Assembly (NCBI GenBank): GCA_900553215.1
Contig: USCJ01000097.1
Span: 1-5,846 of the forward strand
Origin: an uncultured Collinsella sp.
Lineage (GTDB): Bacteria; Actinomycetota; Coriobacteriia; Coriobacteriales; Coriobacteriaceae
Length of the DNA: 5,846 nt
Direction of reading: 5' to 3'
Below the pieces are notes generated by a model. It was not told the DNA's origin. It ran no database searches and saw only the letters and a list, made by a program, of their open reading frames with translations. The translations under genes were made by a program, and so were the position numbers. Positions 1-5,846 of this stretch are shown one piece after another; the first letter of the stretch is position 1, and the number at the start of each line of letters is the position of its first letter.

Positions 1-1
1 C

Positions 2-748
2 CTCATCGCGGACGGCCGCATTCACCCCGCCCGCATCGAGGAGATGTATCACAAGGCTGCCGACCTGGTTCAGCAGCGCGTGCGCGAGGCTGGCGAGCAG
101 GCTGCCTTCGATACCGGCATCCACGACCTGCACCCCGAGATCGTCAAGACCCTTGGTGCCCTGCGCTACCGCACCTCGTTTGGTCAGAACGTGCTTCAGC
201 ACTCCCTTGAGGTCTCTGATCTGTGCGGCGTGATGGCTTCCGAGCTTGGCCTGGACGTTGTGACCGCCAAGCGCGCCGGCCTGCTGCACGACCTGGGCAA
301 GGCAATCGACCACGACGTCGAGGGCCCGCATGCCGTCATCGGCGCCGAGCTGGCCCGCCGTTATGGTGAGAAGCCCGTTATCGTCCACGCTATCGAGGCT
401 CATCATGCCGATGTCGACCCCAACACGGTGCTCGATGTCCTGGTACAGGCCGCCGATGCTGTCTCTGCCTCTCGCCCCGGTGCCCGTCGCGAGTCTGCCG
501 AGAACTACATCAAGCGTCTTGAGAAGCTCGAGGAGATAGCCAACTCCCATGACGGCGTCGAGCGTACCTATGCCATGCAGGCCGGTCGCGAGGTCCACGT
601 CATGGTCCAGCCGGACAAGATTTCCGATGCCCAGTCCACGGTTCTGGCTCACGATATCGCCCATCAGATCGAGGAAGAGATGGAGTATCCCGGTCAGGTG
701 CGCGTTGTCGTGATTCGCGAGAGCCGCGCTGTCGATATCGCTAAATAA
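2..748 (+). CDS. rny: Ribonuclease Y, C-terminal part (5' end outside window)
   Basis: RNase Y is the membrane-anchored endoribonuclease that starts mRNA decay in many Gram-positive bacteria. The reading frame is open from base 2, so the N-terminal membrane anchor, coiled coil and KH domain lie upstream; about 248 of the family's roughly 520 residues are here. The visible part opens with the family's conserved stretch [15 protein letters not shown] and continues into the HD phosphohydrolase domain. Metal-ligand candidates are the His of the QHS motif (bases 200-202), the HD pair in LLHDLGKA (287-292), the double His of EAHH (401-406) and the Asp of AADA (455-457), followed by the family signature ASRPGAR. 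The C-terminal region has the expected AGREVHVMV and IRESRAV segments and ends in AK, as in Bacillus RNase Y. All catalytic residues are present, so the enzyme should be functional. The stop lies one base before the next start, implying cotranscription with the ATPase gene. Confidence 0.97.
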   Translation, partial: LIADGRIHPARIEEMYHKAADLVQQRVREAGEQAAFDTGIHDLHPEIVKTLGALRYRTSFGQNVLQHSLEVSDLCGVMASELGLDVVTAKRAGLLHDLGKAIDHDVEGPHAVIGAELARRYGEKPVIVHAIEAHHADVDPNTVLDVLVQAADAVSASRPGARRESAENYIKRLEKLEEIANSHDGVERTYAMQAGREVHVMVQPDKISDAQSTVLAHDIAHQIEEEMEYPGQVRVVVIRESRAVDIAK

Positions 749-749
749 C

Positions 750-1835
750 ATGAGCGACGCGAACGAGCTCATCTCATTTATCGCGTCGATGTCGGGGGAG
801 GGCAACCTTCGCGTCGAGGAGAACCTTGGCGAGGGGTATGTCCGCCTCCGCGTTTCGGAGGCCGAGCGGCGCCAGGCTAAGCACGACATTCAGCATGTCG
901 AGGACATCGTCATCGAAATGCTCCGTAATGCTCGCGATGCCGGCGCCGACAAGGTCTATCTCGCCACGACCAAGGAAGATGGCGTCCGCACGCTTGTCTT
1001 TCTGGATAACGGTTCTGGCGTTCCGCAGGATATGCAAGAGCGAATCTTTGATGCCCGCGTTACCTCCAAGCTCGAGAGCATGAAGATGGACCGTTGGGGC
1101 GTTCACGGTCGTGGCATGGCATTGTTTTCGATCAAGCAGAACACCGACGAGGCCCGTGTGGTCACGTCCGGCGTCGATCTTGGTTCAGCCTTCAAGGTGA
1201 GCGTTGCGGCTAACCGCCTCAGTGAGCGTGCCGATCAGTCCAGCTGGCCCCAGGCCGTCAAGGATGAGGACGGACGTTATGTCTGTGCTCGCGGTCCGCA
1301 TAATATTATTCGCGCTGCTTGTGAGTTTGCGCTTGAGGAGTTACGTGGTTGCGATGTCTATCTTGGTTCTCCGTCTGAGATTGCCGCGACCCTTTATGCT
1401 CAGGCGTCAAGTCGGCTCGATACGTCGCGCCTCCTGTTCATTGATGACGAGAGCGAGCTTCCGGTTGTCGACCGTTTAGGCCTTGCCTCTGATGCCGAGG
1501 ACTTTATCCGTATCTGTTCGGGTTTGGGTCTTGAGATGTCCGAGCGCACGGCTCATCGCATTTTGGCGGGGCAGATTAAGCCCGTTCGCGGTGTGACCGC
1601 GCGTTTGCTGCGCGAGCGCGATTCTTCCTCGCATGCGCCGGCTCCTGTCGATCTTGCGAAGGATCGTCGCGGGCTACGTATTGCCAAGGACGATATGGCA
1701 CAGTTTTCGCGTGCTGTGGAGCGCGACTTTAATGACCTTGCCGCCCGGTACTATCTCAACCTTTGCGGCGACCCAAAGATTCGCGTTTCGCGTGATCGAA
1801 TCACCGTGACCTTCGATCTTGCCAAAGAGGAATAG
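750..1835 (+). CDS. GHKL-type ATP-binding protein of unknown function
   Basis: A 361-residue soluble protein with no signal peptide or membrane segment. The N-terminal 130 residues carry a GHKL (gyrase, Hsp90, histidine kinase, MutL) ATP-binding fold: an N box with E56 and N60 in EMLRNARDAGA, a G1 box DNGSG at 86-90, an F-box-like RIFDARVTSK at 98-107, and a G2 box GVHGRG at 117-122 followed by a helix (MALFSIK). The TSK followed by a glycine-rich G2 lid is more like MutL, Hsp90 or gyrase than sensor kinases. No phosphoacceptor His box, HAMP or sensor domain is visible, so I do not call it a histidine kinase. Residues about 130-361 are not recognised; 245-290 is helical and rich in Arg and could bind nucleic acid, which is only a guess. 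ATG 750 is chosen because it lies one base after the rny stop (TAACATG); no strong Shine-Dalgarno is seen, so translation probably depends on reinitiation. It may act with RNase Y or SpoVS, but position is the only evidence. Confidence 0.9.
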   Translation: MSDANELISFIASMSGEGNLRVEENLGEGYVRLRVSEAERRQAKHDIQHVEDIVIEMLRNARDAGADKVYLATTKEDGVRTLVFLDNGSGVPQDMQERIFDARVTSKLESMKMDRWGVHGRGMALFSIKQNTDEARVVTSGVDLGSAFKVSVAANRLSERADQSSWPQAVKDEDGRYVCARGPHNIIRAACEFALEELRGCDVYLGSPSEIAATLYAQASSRLDTSRLLFIDDESELPVVDRLGLASDAEDFIRICSGLGLEMSERTAHRILAGQIKPVRGVTARLLRERDSSSHAPAPVDLAKDRRGLRIAKDDMAQFSRAVERDFNDLAARYYLNLCGDPKIRVSRDRITVTFDLAKEE

Positions 1836-1839
1836 TGCC

Positions 1840-1868
1840 TTTACCGAGTCCACTCGGTACGATACAGT
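1840..1868 (+). promoter_or_regulatory. Candidate sigma-70-type promoter for spoVS
   Basis: A -35-like TTTACC (1840-1845) and a -10-like TACAGT (1863-1868) are separated by 17 bases. The -35 matches TTGACA at four of six positions and the -10 fits the TAnnnT pattern. Transcription would start near 1875, giving a leader of about 35 bases before spoVS. This is the longest non-coding gap in the window, which supports a separate promoter here, but the boxes are imperfect and no alternative was tested. Confidence 0.4.
1842..1859. repeat. Perfect 7-bp inverted repeat, operator or hairpin
   Basis: TACCGAG (1842-1848) and CTCGGTA (1853-1859) are perfect reverse complements around a 4-base loop, TCCA. 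No T run follows, so it is a poor intrinsic terminator. It fills the spacer of the candidate spoVS promoter, a position typical of a repressor or activator operator. It also begins seven bases after the ATPase stop, so it could instead be an mRNA 3'-end stabilising or processing hairpin for the rny-ATPase transcript. Confidence 0.6.
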
Positions 1869-1897
1869 TATTGCAGTTAAAACGTACTTTTAAACGC

Positions 1898-1902
1898 AGG
1901 AG
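1898..1902 (+). promoter_or_regulatory. Shine-Dalgarno sequence of spoVS
   Basis: AGGAG lies seven bases before ATG 1910. This fixes the spoVS start and argues against an in-frame GTG at 1835, which would add 25 residues that do not belong to the family and would overlap the ATPase stop codon. Confidence 0.85.
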
Positions 1903-1909
1903 TTTCTTC

Positions 1910-2227
1910 ATGGATTGCCTGAAGGTATCAAGCAAATCATCGCCCGCGTCCGTTGCCGGCGCCATCGCCGGCATGGTCAAGGATGGTGTACCCGTCAACA
2001 TCCAGTGTGTCGGCGCCGGTGCGGTCAACCAGGCCATTAAGGCCGTGGCTATCGCGCGCGGTTTTTTGATTCCAACTGGTTTTGATATTTCCTGCGCGCC
2101 CGTGTTCTCCGACATCCTTATTAACGGGGAGTCACGCACGGCCATCCGCCTTTCTATCTACGTTCACCAGATCAATCGAGCTGCTATGGATAACGTCGTC
2201 ATGGATGATGTTAAGCCGGTGGCATAG
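1910..2227 (+). CDS. spoVS: Stage V sporulation protein S family (SpoVS), Alba-like
   Basis: A 105-residue small protein. Its core matches Bacillus SpoVS closely: LKVSSKSSPASVAGAIAG at residues 4-21, the GAGAVNQAIKAVAIARGF block at 35-52, and ESRTAIRLSI at 74-83. SpoVS has an Alba-like fold and is thought to bind nucleic acid. In B. subtilis it is needed for spore coat assembly and septation control, yet homologues are common in bacteria that do not sporulate, where their role is unclear. Bacillus SpoVS is about 86 residues and stops soon after the last core strand; this protein runs about 20 residues further (from residue 84 on), an acidic and hydrophobic tail beginning YVHQIN. It has its own candidate promoter and Shine-Dalgarno. 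In Bacillus it also lies between rny and miaB, which supports orthology. No sporulation gene other than this is visible here. Confidence 0.95.
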   Translation: MDCLKVSSKSSPASVAGAIAGMVKDGVPVNIQCVGAGAVNQAIKAVAIARGFLIPTGFDISCAPVFSDILINGESRTAIRLSIYVHQINRAAMDNVVMDDVKPVA

Positions 2228-2259
2228 CTTCTGATTGCCTCGTTTAGCTCCCCATCGTT

Positions 2260-2263
2260 AGGA
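2260..2263 (+). promoter_or_regulatory. Shine-Dalgarno sequence of miaB (decides start)
   Basis: AGGA lies three bases before an ATG at 2267 and nine before an in-frame ATG at 2273. The second spacing is more usual, so 2273 is preferred; the choice changes the protein by only two residues. No clear promoter is seen in the 45-base gap after spoVS, so miaB may be read through from the spoVS promoter. Confidence 0.6.
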
Positions 2264-3313
2264 CTTATGCACATGGACCAGCGTTCCGTACGCGATATTC
2301 TTGCCGGTAAAACCTACTTTATCCGCACCTTTGGCTGCCAGATGAATCAGCACGACTCTGAGCGCGTGAGCGGTCTGCTCGATTCGTATGGTTGCCTCAT
2401 GGCGCTCGATCCCGAGCATGCCGATATCGTTGTCTTCATGACATGCTGCGTGCGCGAGGCTGCCGATACTCGCCTGTACGGCCAGTGCAACTCTTGCAAG
2501 AGCCTGCCGCCTTCGCCTTCGGGCAAACGTGTTGTTGCCGTTGGTGGTTGCATCGCGCAGCGCGATGGCGAGGGCCTGCTCACCAACGTCGATAACGTCA
2601 ACGTCATCTTCGGTACACATTCCATCGCTCATGTGGCCGAGCTCATTGCCGAGGCGTTCCTGGACGGCAAGCGTCATATCCGCACCAATGAGCATGAGGA
2701 TACGGATGCCATGAGCATGCCGTGGCATCGCGAGACCCAGTATCACGCCTGGGTGCCTATCATGACGGGCTGCAATAATTTCTGCACCTATTGCATCGTG
2801 CCGTACGTGCGCGGTCGCGAAAAGAGCCGCCCCTTCGATGAGATTGTCGACGAGGTGACCGGTTTGGTGCGCCAGGGCGTGCGTGAGATTACGCTGCTGG
2901 GTCAAAACGTTAATTCATATGGTCGCGATCTGTTTGGCAAGCCGCGTTTTGCCGATCTGCTGCGTGCCGTGGGCGATACGGGTGTGGAGCGCATCTTCTT
3001 TACGTCTTCGCATCCCAAGGACCTGTTGCCCGAGACCATCGACGCCATGGCCGAGACGCCTGCCGTTATGCCGCAGCTGCATCTGGCCGTCCAGTCAGGT
3101 TCGACGCGGATCCTCAAAGAGATGAATCGCCGTTATACACGCGAGGACTATCTGGGCCTGGTCGATCGCATTCGCAACCGCATGCCCGATATCGCGCTCT
3201 CGACCGACATTATCGTTGGCTTCCCGGGCGAGACTGAAGAAGACTTTGAGCAGACGCTCTCACTTGCCGAGACGGTCCGCTATGCTCAGGCATATACCTT
3301 CATCTATTCCAAG

Positions 3314-3326
3314 CGCCGGTCCCCCG
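3314..3326 (+). other. miaB: Frameshift site in miaB
   Basis: Frame 2 reads S-K-R-R-S-P-G-R-R-D-stop through this spot, whereas the family sequence resumes in frame 3 as G-P-P-A-A-E-I-D from base 3318. The spot contains a run of five C (3321-3325) inside CGGTCCCCCGG, a typical place for homopolymer indels. Between the Arg codon at 3314 and the Pro-Ala-Ala codons starting at 3324 there are seven bases where the usual x-G-T would need nine. Confidence 0.9.
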
Positions 3327-3572
3327 GCCGCCGAGATTGACGATCCTACGCCGCATGAGGTTATTCTCGAGCGTTTCAATCGCCTTGTTAAGGTTATCGA
3401 GACCACGGCACACGAGTATAACCAGGGCGAGCTTCATACTGTGGTTTCCGCGCTCATTGAGGGAACGAGTAAAAAGAACGATGCGGTCCTGCTGGGCAAG
3501 AGTCCCAAGAATCAGACCGTGCATGCGCCTATCCCCGTGGGTTACAGCATCGATCAGCTTGTTGGCAAGATC

Positions 3573-3590
3573 GTTGATGTTGACGTTGAC
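3573..3590 (+). repeat. Short hexanucleotide tandem repeat in the TRAM coding region
   Basis: Three copies of GTTGAY (GTTGAT, GTTGAC, GTTGAC), followed by a partial fourth, encode the Val-Asp run in the motif IVDVDVDVAKTW of the MiaB TRAM domain. Because the unit is six bases long, copy changes would keep the frame. Other MiaB proteins have a similar-length charged strand here, so this may be simple coding coincidence. Confidence 0.5.
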
Positions 3591-3640
3591 GTTGCCAAGA
3601 CCTGGTATTTGTCCGGTTCTGTTGTGGGCGAGCCGCGCTA

Positions 3641-4579
3641 ATGGTTGCTCCCGGGGCAGGTCTTTCCGCCGTTGCGATCGTCGGTCCGACGGCGGTTGGT
3701 AAAAGCGATGTTGCCGACCGTTTGGCAGCTCGTCTTTCGTCTGAAGTGCTGTCGTGCGATGCGATGCAAATCTATCGCGGCATGGACATCGGTACCGCAA
3801 AGATGGCGCCCGATGAGTGCACGGCGCCGCTGCGTCTCGTCGACATTGTAGAGCCGGGTGTGGCATATTCTGCTGCGCTTTATCAGGCTGACGCTCGCGC
3901 GCATGTTGAACGTCTCCTTGGTTTGGGTTGCCTGCCGGTTTTTTGCGGAGGTACGGGGCTATATCTCAAGGCCGCCCTTGATGAGATGGACTTTCCCTCG
4001 GGTGAACTTGAGGACGATCGTCGTGCGGGCTATCAGGAGCTTGCCGAGCGTATTGGCGAGGAAGAACTGCATGCCCTGCTTGCCGAGCGCGATCCAGAAT
4101 CGGCTGCTGTTATTCATCCCCATAACGTGCGGCGTGTGATTCGCGCGCTCGAAATGCACGATGATGGGGTTTCCTATGCGCAGCAAAAGTCGCAGTTTAG
4201 TGTTCCGCGCGAGCATTATCATGCGTTATGGTTTGGCCTGACGCGAAATCGCGAGGTGCTCTATGAACGCATTAACCTGCGCGTCGATCTGATGTTTGAG
4301 CAGGGTCTTGTCGATGAGGTCCGCGGTCTTATGGACCAGGGGCTGGGAGATGCCCTGACGTCGATGCAGGCAATTGGCTATAAAGAGATCATCGATGCTT
4401 TCAATGGCGTGATGAGCATGGATGAGGCTCGCGAACTCATTAAGATGCGTTCGCGTCGTTATGCCAAGCGTCAGCTTTCGTGGTTTAAGCGCGATGACCG
4501 TATCGTGTGGTTCGATATGGATGAATGTACGATCGATGGGGTCGTTGAGGATATCCTGCATCGTATTGAGGCTGCCTAA
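3641..4579 (+). CDS. miaA: tRNA dimethylallyltransferase
   Basis: MiaA moves the dimethylallyl group from dimethylallyl diphosphate to N6 of adenosine 37 in tRNAs reading UNN codons, making i6A, the substrate of MiaB. At 312 residues it is of normal length. The P-loop GPTAVGKS is at residues 15-22; the catalytic Asp and the conserved block SCDAMQIYRGMDIGTAK are at 38-54 (Ala replaces the more usual Ser after the Asp). GGTGLYLKA follows near residue 103, and the late family blocks QAIGYKE and RRYAKRQLSWFKRD are present, so every core motif is intact. The start ATG shares its A with the miaB stop (TAATG), and only a weak GGGCGAG stands upstream, so translation is probably coupled to miaB. The miaB frameshift would end ribosomes about 300 bases early and could lower MiaA output. 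No hfq follows, unlike the miaA-hfq-hflX order of E. coli. Confidence 0.97.
   Translation: MVAPGAGLSAVAIVGPTAVGKSDVADRLAARLSSEVLSCDAMQIYRGMDIGTAKMAPDECTAPLRLVDIVEPGVAYSAALYQADARAHVERLLGLGCLPVFCGGTGLYLKAALDEMDFPSGELEDDRRAGYQELAERIGEEELHALLAERDPESAAVIHPHNVRRVIRALEMHDDGVSYAQQKSQFSVPREHYHALWFGLTRNREVLYERINLRVDLMFEQGLVDEVRGLMDQGLGDALTSMQAIGYKEIIDAFNGVMSMDEARELIKMRSRRYAKRQLSWFKRDDRIVWFDMDECTIDGVVEDILHRIEAA
4568..4571 (+). promoter_or_regulatory. Shine-Dalgarno sequence of hflX within miaA
   Basis: GAGG ends seven bases before the hflX ATG at 4579 and lies inside the last codons of miaA. Together with the TAATG overlap it supports this start and coupled translation. Confidence 0.6.
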
Positions 4580-5846
4580 TGGCCCGTTTCCCCCTTGTTC
4601 CCACGGCACCCGAGCCCGAGCGTGCCATTTTAGTTGGTGTTGAGTGGCGCGACAATGCATGGCCACTCGATCGATCGCTCGATGAGCTGGAACGCCTTGC
4701 CCACACGGCTGGTGCCCAGTGCGTGGCACGCTTGTCGCAGCGTTTGGTAAAGCCGTATCCTAAATCGTTTATCGGTTCCGGTAAGGTTGAAGAGCTGTGC
4801 GGCCTGGTGCATCGCATGGATGCCGATGTCGTTATTTTTGACGACGACCTGACCCCCTCGCAGCAATCCTATTTGGAGAAAGCCGTGGGCGAGCCGGTAA
4901 AGATTATCGATCGTACAGCACTGATCCTGGATATCTTTGGCCTGCATGCTCAGACGCGTGAGGGACGCCTGCAGGTACAGCTGGCACAGCTTCAATATTT
5001 GTTGCCTCGCCTGCGTGGCATGTGGAGCCATCTCGCCAAGGAGCAGACGCGCGGCGGCATCGGCTCACGTTTTGGTCAGGGCGAAAGTCAGCTCGAGGGC
5101 GACCGTCGCCTCATTCGTAATAAGATCGCTGCGCTTCGTCGTGAGCTCAAGCAGGTTGAACAGCGTCGTGATGTTCAATCCAAGAGTCGCATTGAGTCAC
5201 CGGCGTTTCGCGTCGCGTTAGCCGGTTATACCAATGCCGGTAAATCGACGTTACTCAATCGTCTGACCGGCTCTACGGTACTTTCGCGGGACAAGCTGTT
5301 TGCTACGCTCGACCCGACGACGCGTTCGTATCGTCTGCCCGGCGGTCGCGGCATGACGATTACCGATACCGTCGGCTTTATTCAAAAGCTGCCCCATGGT
5401 CTGGTCGATGCCTTTAAATCGACGCTGTCCGAGGTTTTGGGCGCCGATCTAATTCTCAAAGTCGTAGATGCGTCTGACGAGGACTATGAGCGGCAGCTGG
5501 AGGCTGTCGACCGCGTGCTTGATGAGATCGGCGCCGGAGAGCGTTTAACGCTGACCGTATTCAATAAAATCGATCTTCTCGATAGCGTCGATCGATTGAG
5601 TTTCCGTCGTCGCTATCCGGAGGCCGTTCTGTTCTCGGCCCAAACGGGCGAGGGGCTCGACGATCTCGTCGACCGGATTGCTCGCGAGGCAGCTGCCACC
5701 GATGTGTTGCTCTCCGCTGATATCCCGTATCGTGAGGGCGCTCTCATCACGCTGGTGCATGAGCAGGGAACCCTTCTGCATGAGGAATATCTCGAGGACG
5801 GCGTTCGCATTGTGGCGAAGTTGCCGGCTCGTATTGCACCGCTGCT
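4579..5846 (+). CDS. hflX: GTPase HflX, ribosome-associated (3' end outside window)
   Basis: HflX is a GTPase that binds the 50S subunit and splits stalled or hibernating 70S ribosomes, notably under heat stress or macrolide exposure. The frame is open from ATG 4579 to the window edge, giving 422 codons; the family is usually about 420-440 residues, so only the extreme C terminus should be missing. The N-terminal HflX domain includes KSFIGSGKVEEL and the signature QTREGRLQVQLAQLQYLLPRL, followed by the glycine-rich linker GGIGSRFGQGESQLEGDRR at 159-177. A basic, coiled helix precedes the G domain. G motifs: G1 GYTNAGKST 216-224, G3 DTVGF 263-267, G4 NKID 329-332 and G5 SAQTG 353-357; the switch I sequence FATLDPTTR is present. 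All are intact. The start overlaps the miaA stop by one base. Clustering with miaA is common across bacteria. Confidence 0.97.
   Translation, partial: MARFPLVPTAPEPERAILVGVEWRDNAWPLDRSLDELERLAHTAGAQCVARLSQRLVKPYPKSFIGSGKVEELCGLVHRMDADVVIFDDDLTPSQQSYLEKAVGEPVKIIDRTALILDIFGLHAQTREGRLQVQLAQLQYLLPRLRGMWSHLAKEQTRGGIGSRFGQGESQLEGDRRLIRNKIAALRRELKQVEQRRDVQSKSRIESPAFRVALAGYTNAGKSTLLNRLTGSTVLSRDKLFATLDPTTRSYRLPGGRGMTITDTVGFIQKLPHGLVDAFKSTLSEVLGADLILKVVDASDEDYERQLEAVDRVLDEIGAGERLTLTVFNKIDLLDSVDRLSFRRRYPEAVLFSAQTGEGLDDLVDRIAREAAATDVLLSADIPYREGALITLVHEQGTLLHEEYLEDGVRIVAKLPARIAPL

Larger units (their letters stand above)
2273..3641 (+). pseudogene. miaB: tRNA-2-methylthio-N6-dimethylallyladenosine synthase, frameshifted
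   Basis: MiaB is a radical SAM methylthiotransferase that turns i6A37 into ms2i6A37 in tRNAs reading codons starting with U, using two [4Fe-4S] clusters. The N-terminal UPF0004 domain carries cluster ligands C22 (TFGCQMN), C58 (MTCCVREAA) and C93 (GGCIAQR). The radical SAM motif is C167-x3-C171-x2-C174 (GCNNFCTYC) followed by VPYVRGREKSRP. All six cluster cysteines are intact. The original frame runs to a TGA at 3338-3340, giving 355 residues. Homology then continues in the next frame: GPPAAEIDDPTP from 3318, the helix ILERFNRLVKVIE, and a complete TRAM RNA-binding domain ending at TAA 3639-3641. The family usually has S-x-R-x-G-T-P-A-A here, so about two bases are missing, or one is extra, around 3317-3326. 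The downstream part shows no decay, which fits a recent mutation or a sequencing or assembly error. Joined, the protein would be about 455 residues, normal for MiaB. If the truncation is real, the product lacks TRAM and is probably inactive. Confidence 0.93.

Noticed and set aside
750..1139. Histidine kinase call for the ATPase
   Set aside because: The ATP site is of the GHKL type, but no phosphoacceptor His region, sensor, HAMP or membrane segment is present and no response regulator is adjacent.
1842..1870. Intrinsic terminator after the ATPase gene
   Set aside because: The stem is only 7 bp and is followed by CGATACAGTT rather than a T run, so termination is not supported.
1835..1909. In-frame GTG start at 1835 extending spoVS by 25 residues
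   Set aside because: The added residues have no family match, the GTG overlaps the ATPase stop, and ATG 1910 has an AGGAG seven bases upstream and begins at the conserved family N terminus.
2258..2905. 215-residue open frame on the - strand
   Set aside because: It lies wholly opposite well-conserved miaB, has no family resemblance and no convincing ribosome site; it is a by-product of G+C-rich codon bias.
3216..3317. ATG at 3216 as the start of a separate TRAM-domain gene
   Set aside because: The first 34 or so residues of that frame are out-of-frame miaB sequence without family match; only from 3318 does homology begin, so this is the broken half of miaB rather than an independent gene.
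3300..3866. 188-residue open frame on the - strand spanning the miaB-miaA junction
   Set aside because: It is antisense to the conserved TRAM domain and the MiaA P-loop region, with no recognisable domain.
4226..4729. 167-residue open frame on the - strand across the miaA-hflX junction
   Set aside because: It is antisense to conserved MiaA and HflX sequence and shows no motif of its own.

Overview
The window is a compact, G+C-rich stretch of bacterial chromosome with every gene on the + strand. It reads, in order: 3' end of rny (RNase Y), a GHKL-family ATPase of unknown role, spoVS, miaB (broken by a frameshift), miaA, and hflX (cut by the right edge). The protein sequences and gene order suggest a Gram-positive bacterium. 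An actinobacterial Coriobacteriia member such as Collinsella is my best guess from the feel of the sequences and base composition; it is an inference, not a database result.

Layout. Bases 2-748 hold the catalytic HD domain and C-terminal region of RNase Y. One base later (start at 750) comes a 361-residue soluble protein with a clear GHKL ATP-binding site and a C-terminal half I do not recognise. The first real intergenic gap (1836-1909) holds a perfect 7-bp inverted repeat lying in the spacer of a plausible promoter, then a good Shine-Dalgarno sequence and spoVS (1910-2227). A 45-base gap leads to miaB (2273-3641), whose frame breaks near 3317-3326. miaA (3641-4579) and hflX (4579-end) each begin on the last base of the preceding stop codon (TAATG), so miaB-miaA-hflX looks like one translationally coupled unit. 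No intergenic stretch exceeds 75 bases, and I saw no RNA gene, mobile element, CRISPR array or convincing terminator on either strand.

How the genes fit together. The theme is RNA metabolism: mRNA decay (RNase Y), tRNA A37 hypermodification in two steps (MiaA adds the isopentenyl group, MiaB adds the methylthio group), and ribosome rescue or splitting (HflX). SpoVS is a small Alba-like protein known from Bacillus sporulation but also present in many non-spore-formers. The order rny-spoVS-miaB recalls Bacillus subtilis (rny-ymdB-spoVS-tdh-kbl-miaB), with the GHKL ATPase sitting where ymdB lies in Bacillus.

The points most worth attention are the uncharacterised ATPase between rny and spoVS, the miaB frameshift (real mutation, sequencing error, or much less likely recoding), and the palindrome in the spoVS promoter. 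Otherwise this is a conserved housekeeping region, and I did not find an obviously new multi-gene system.
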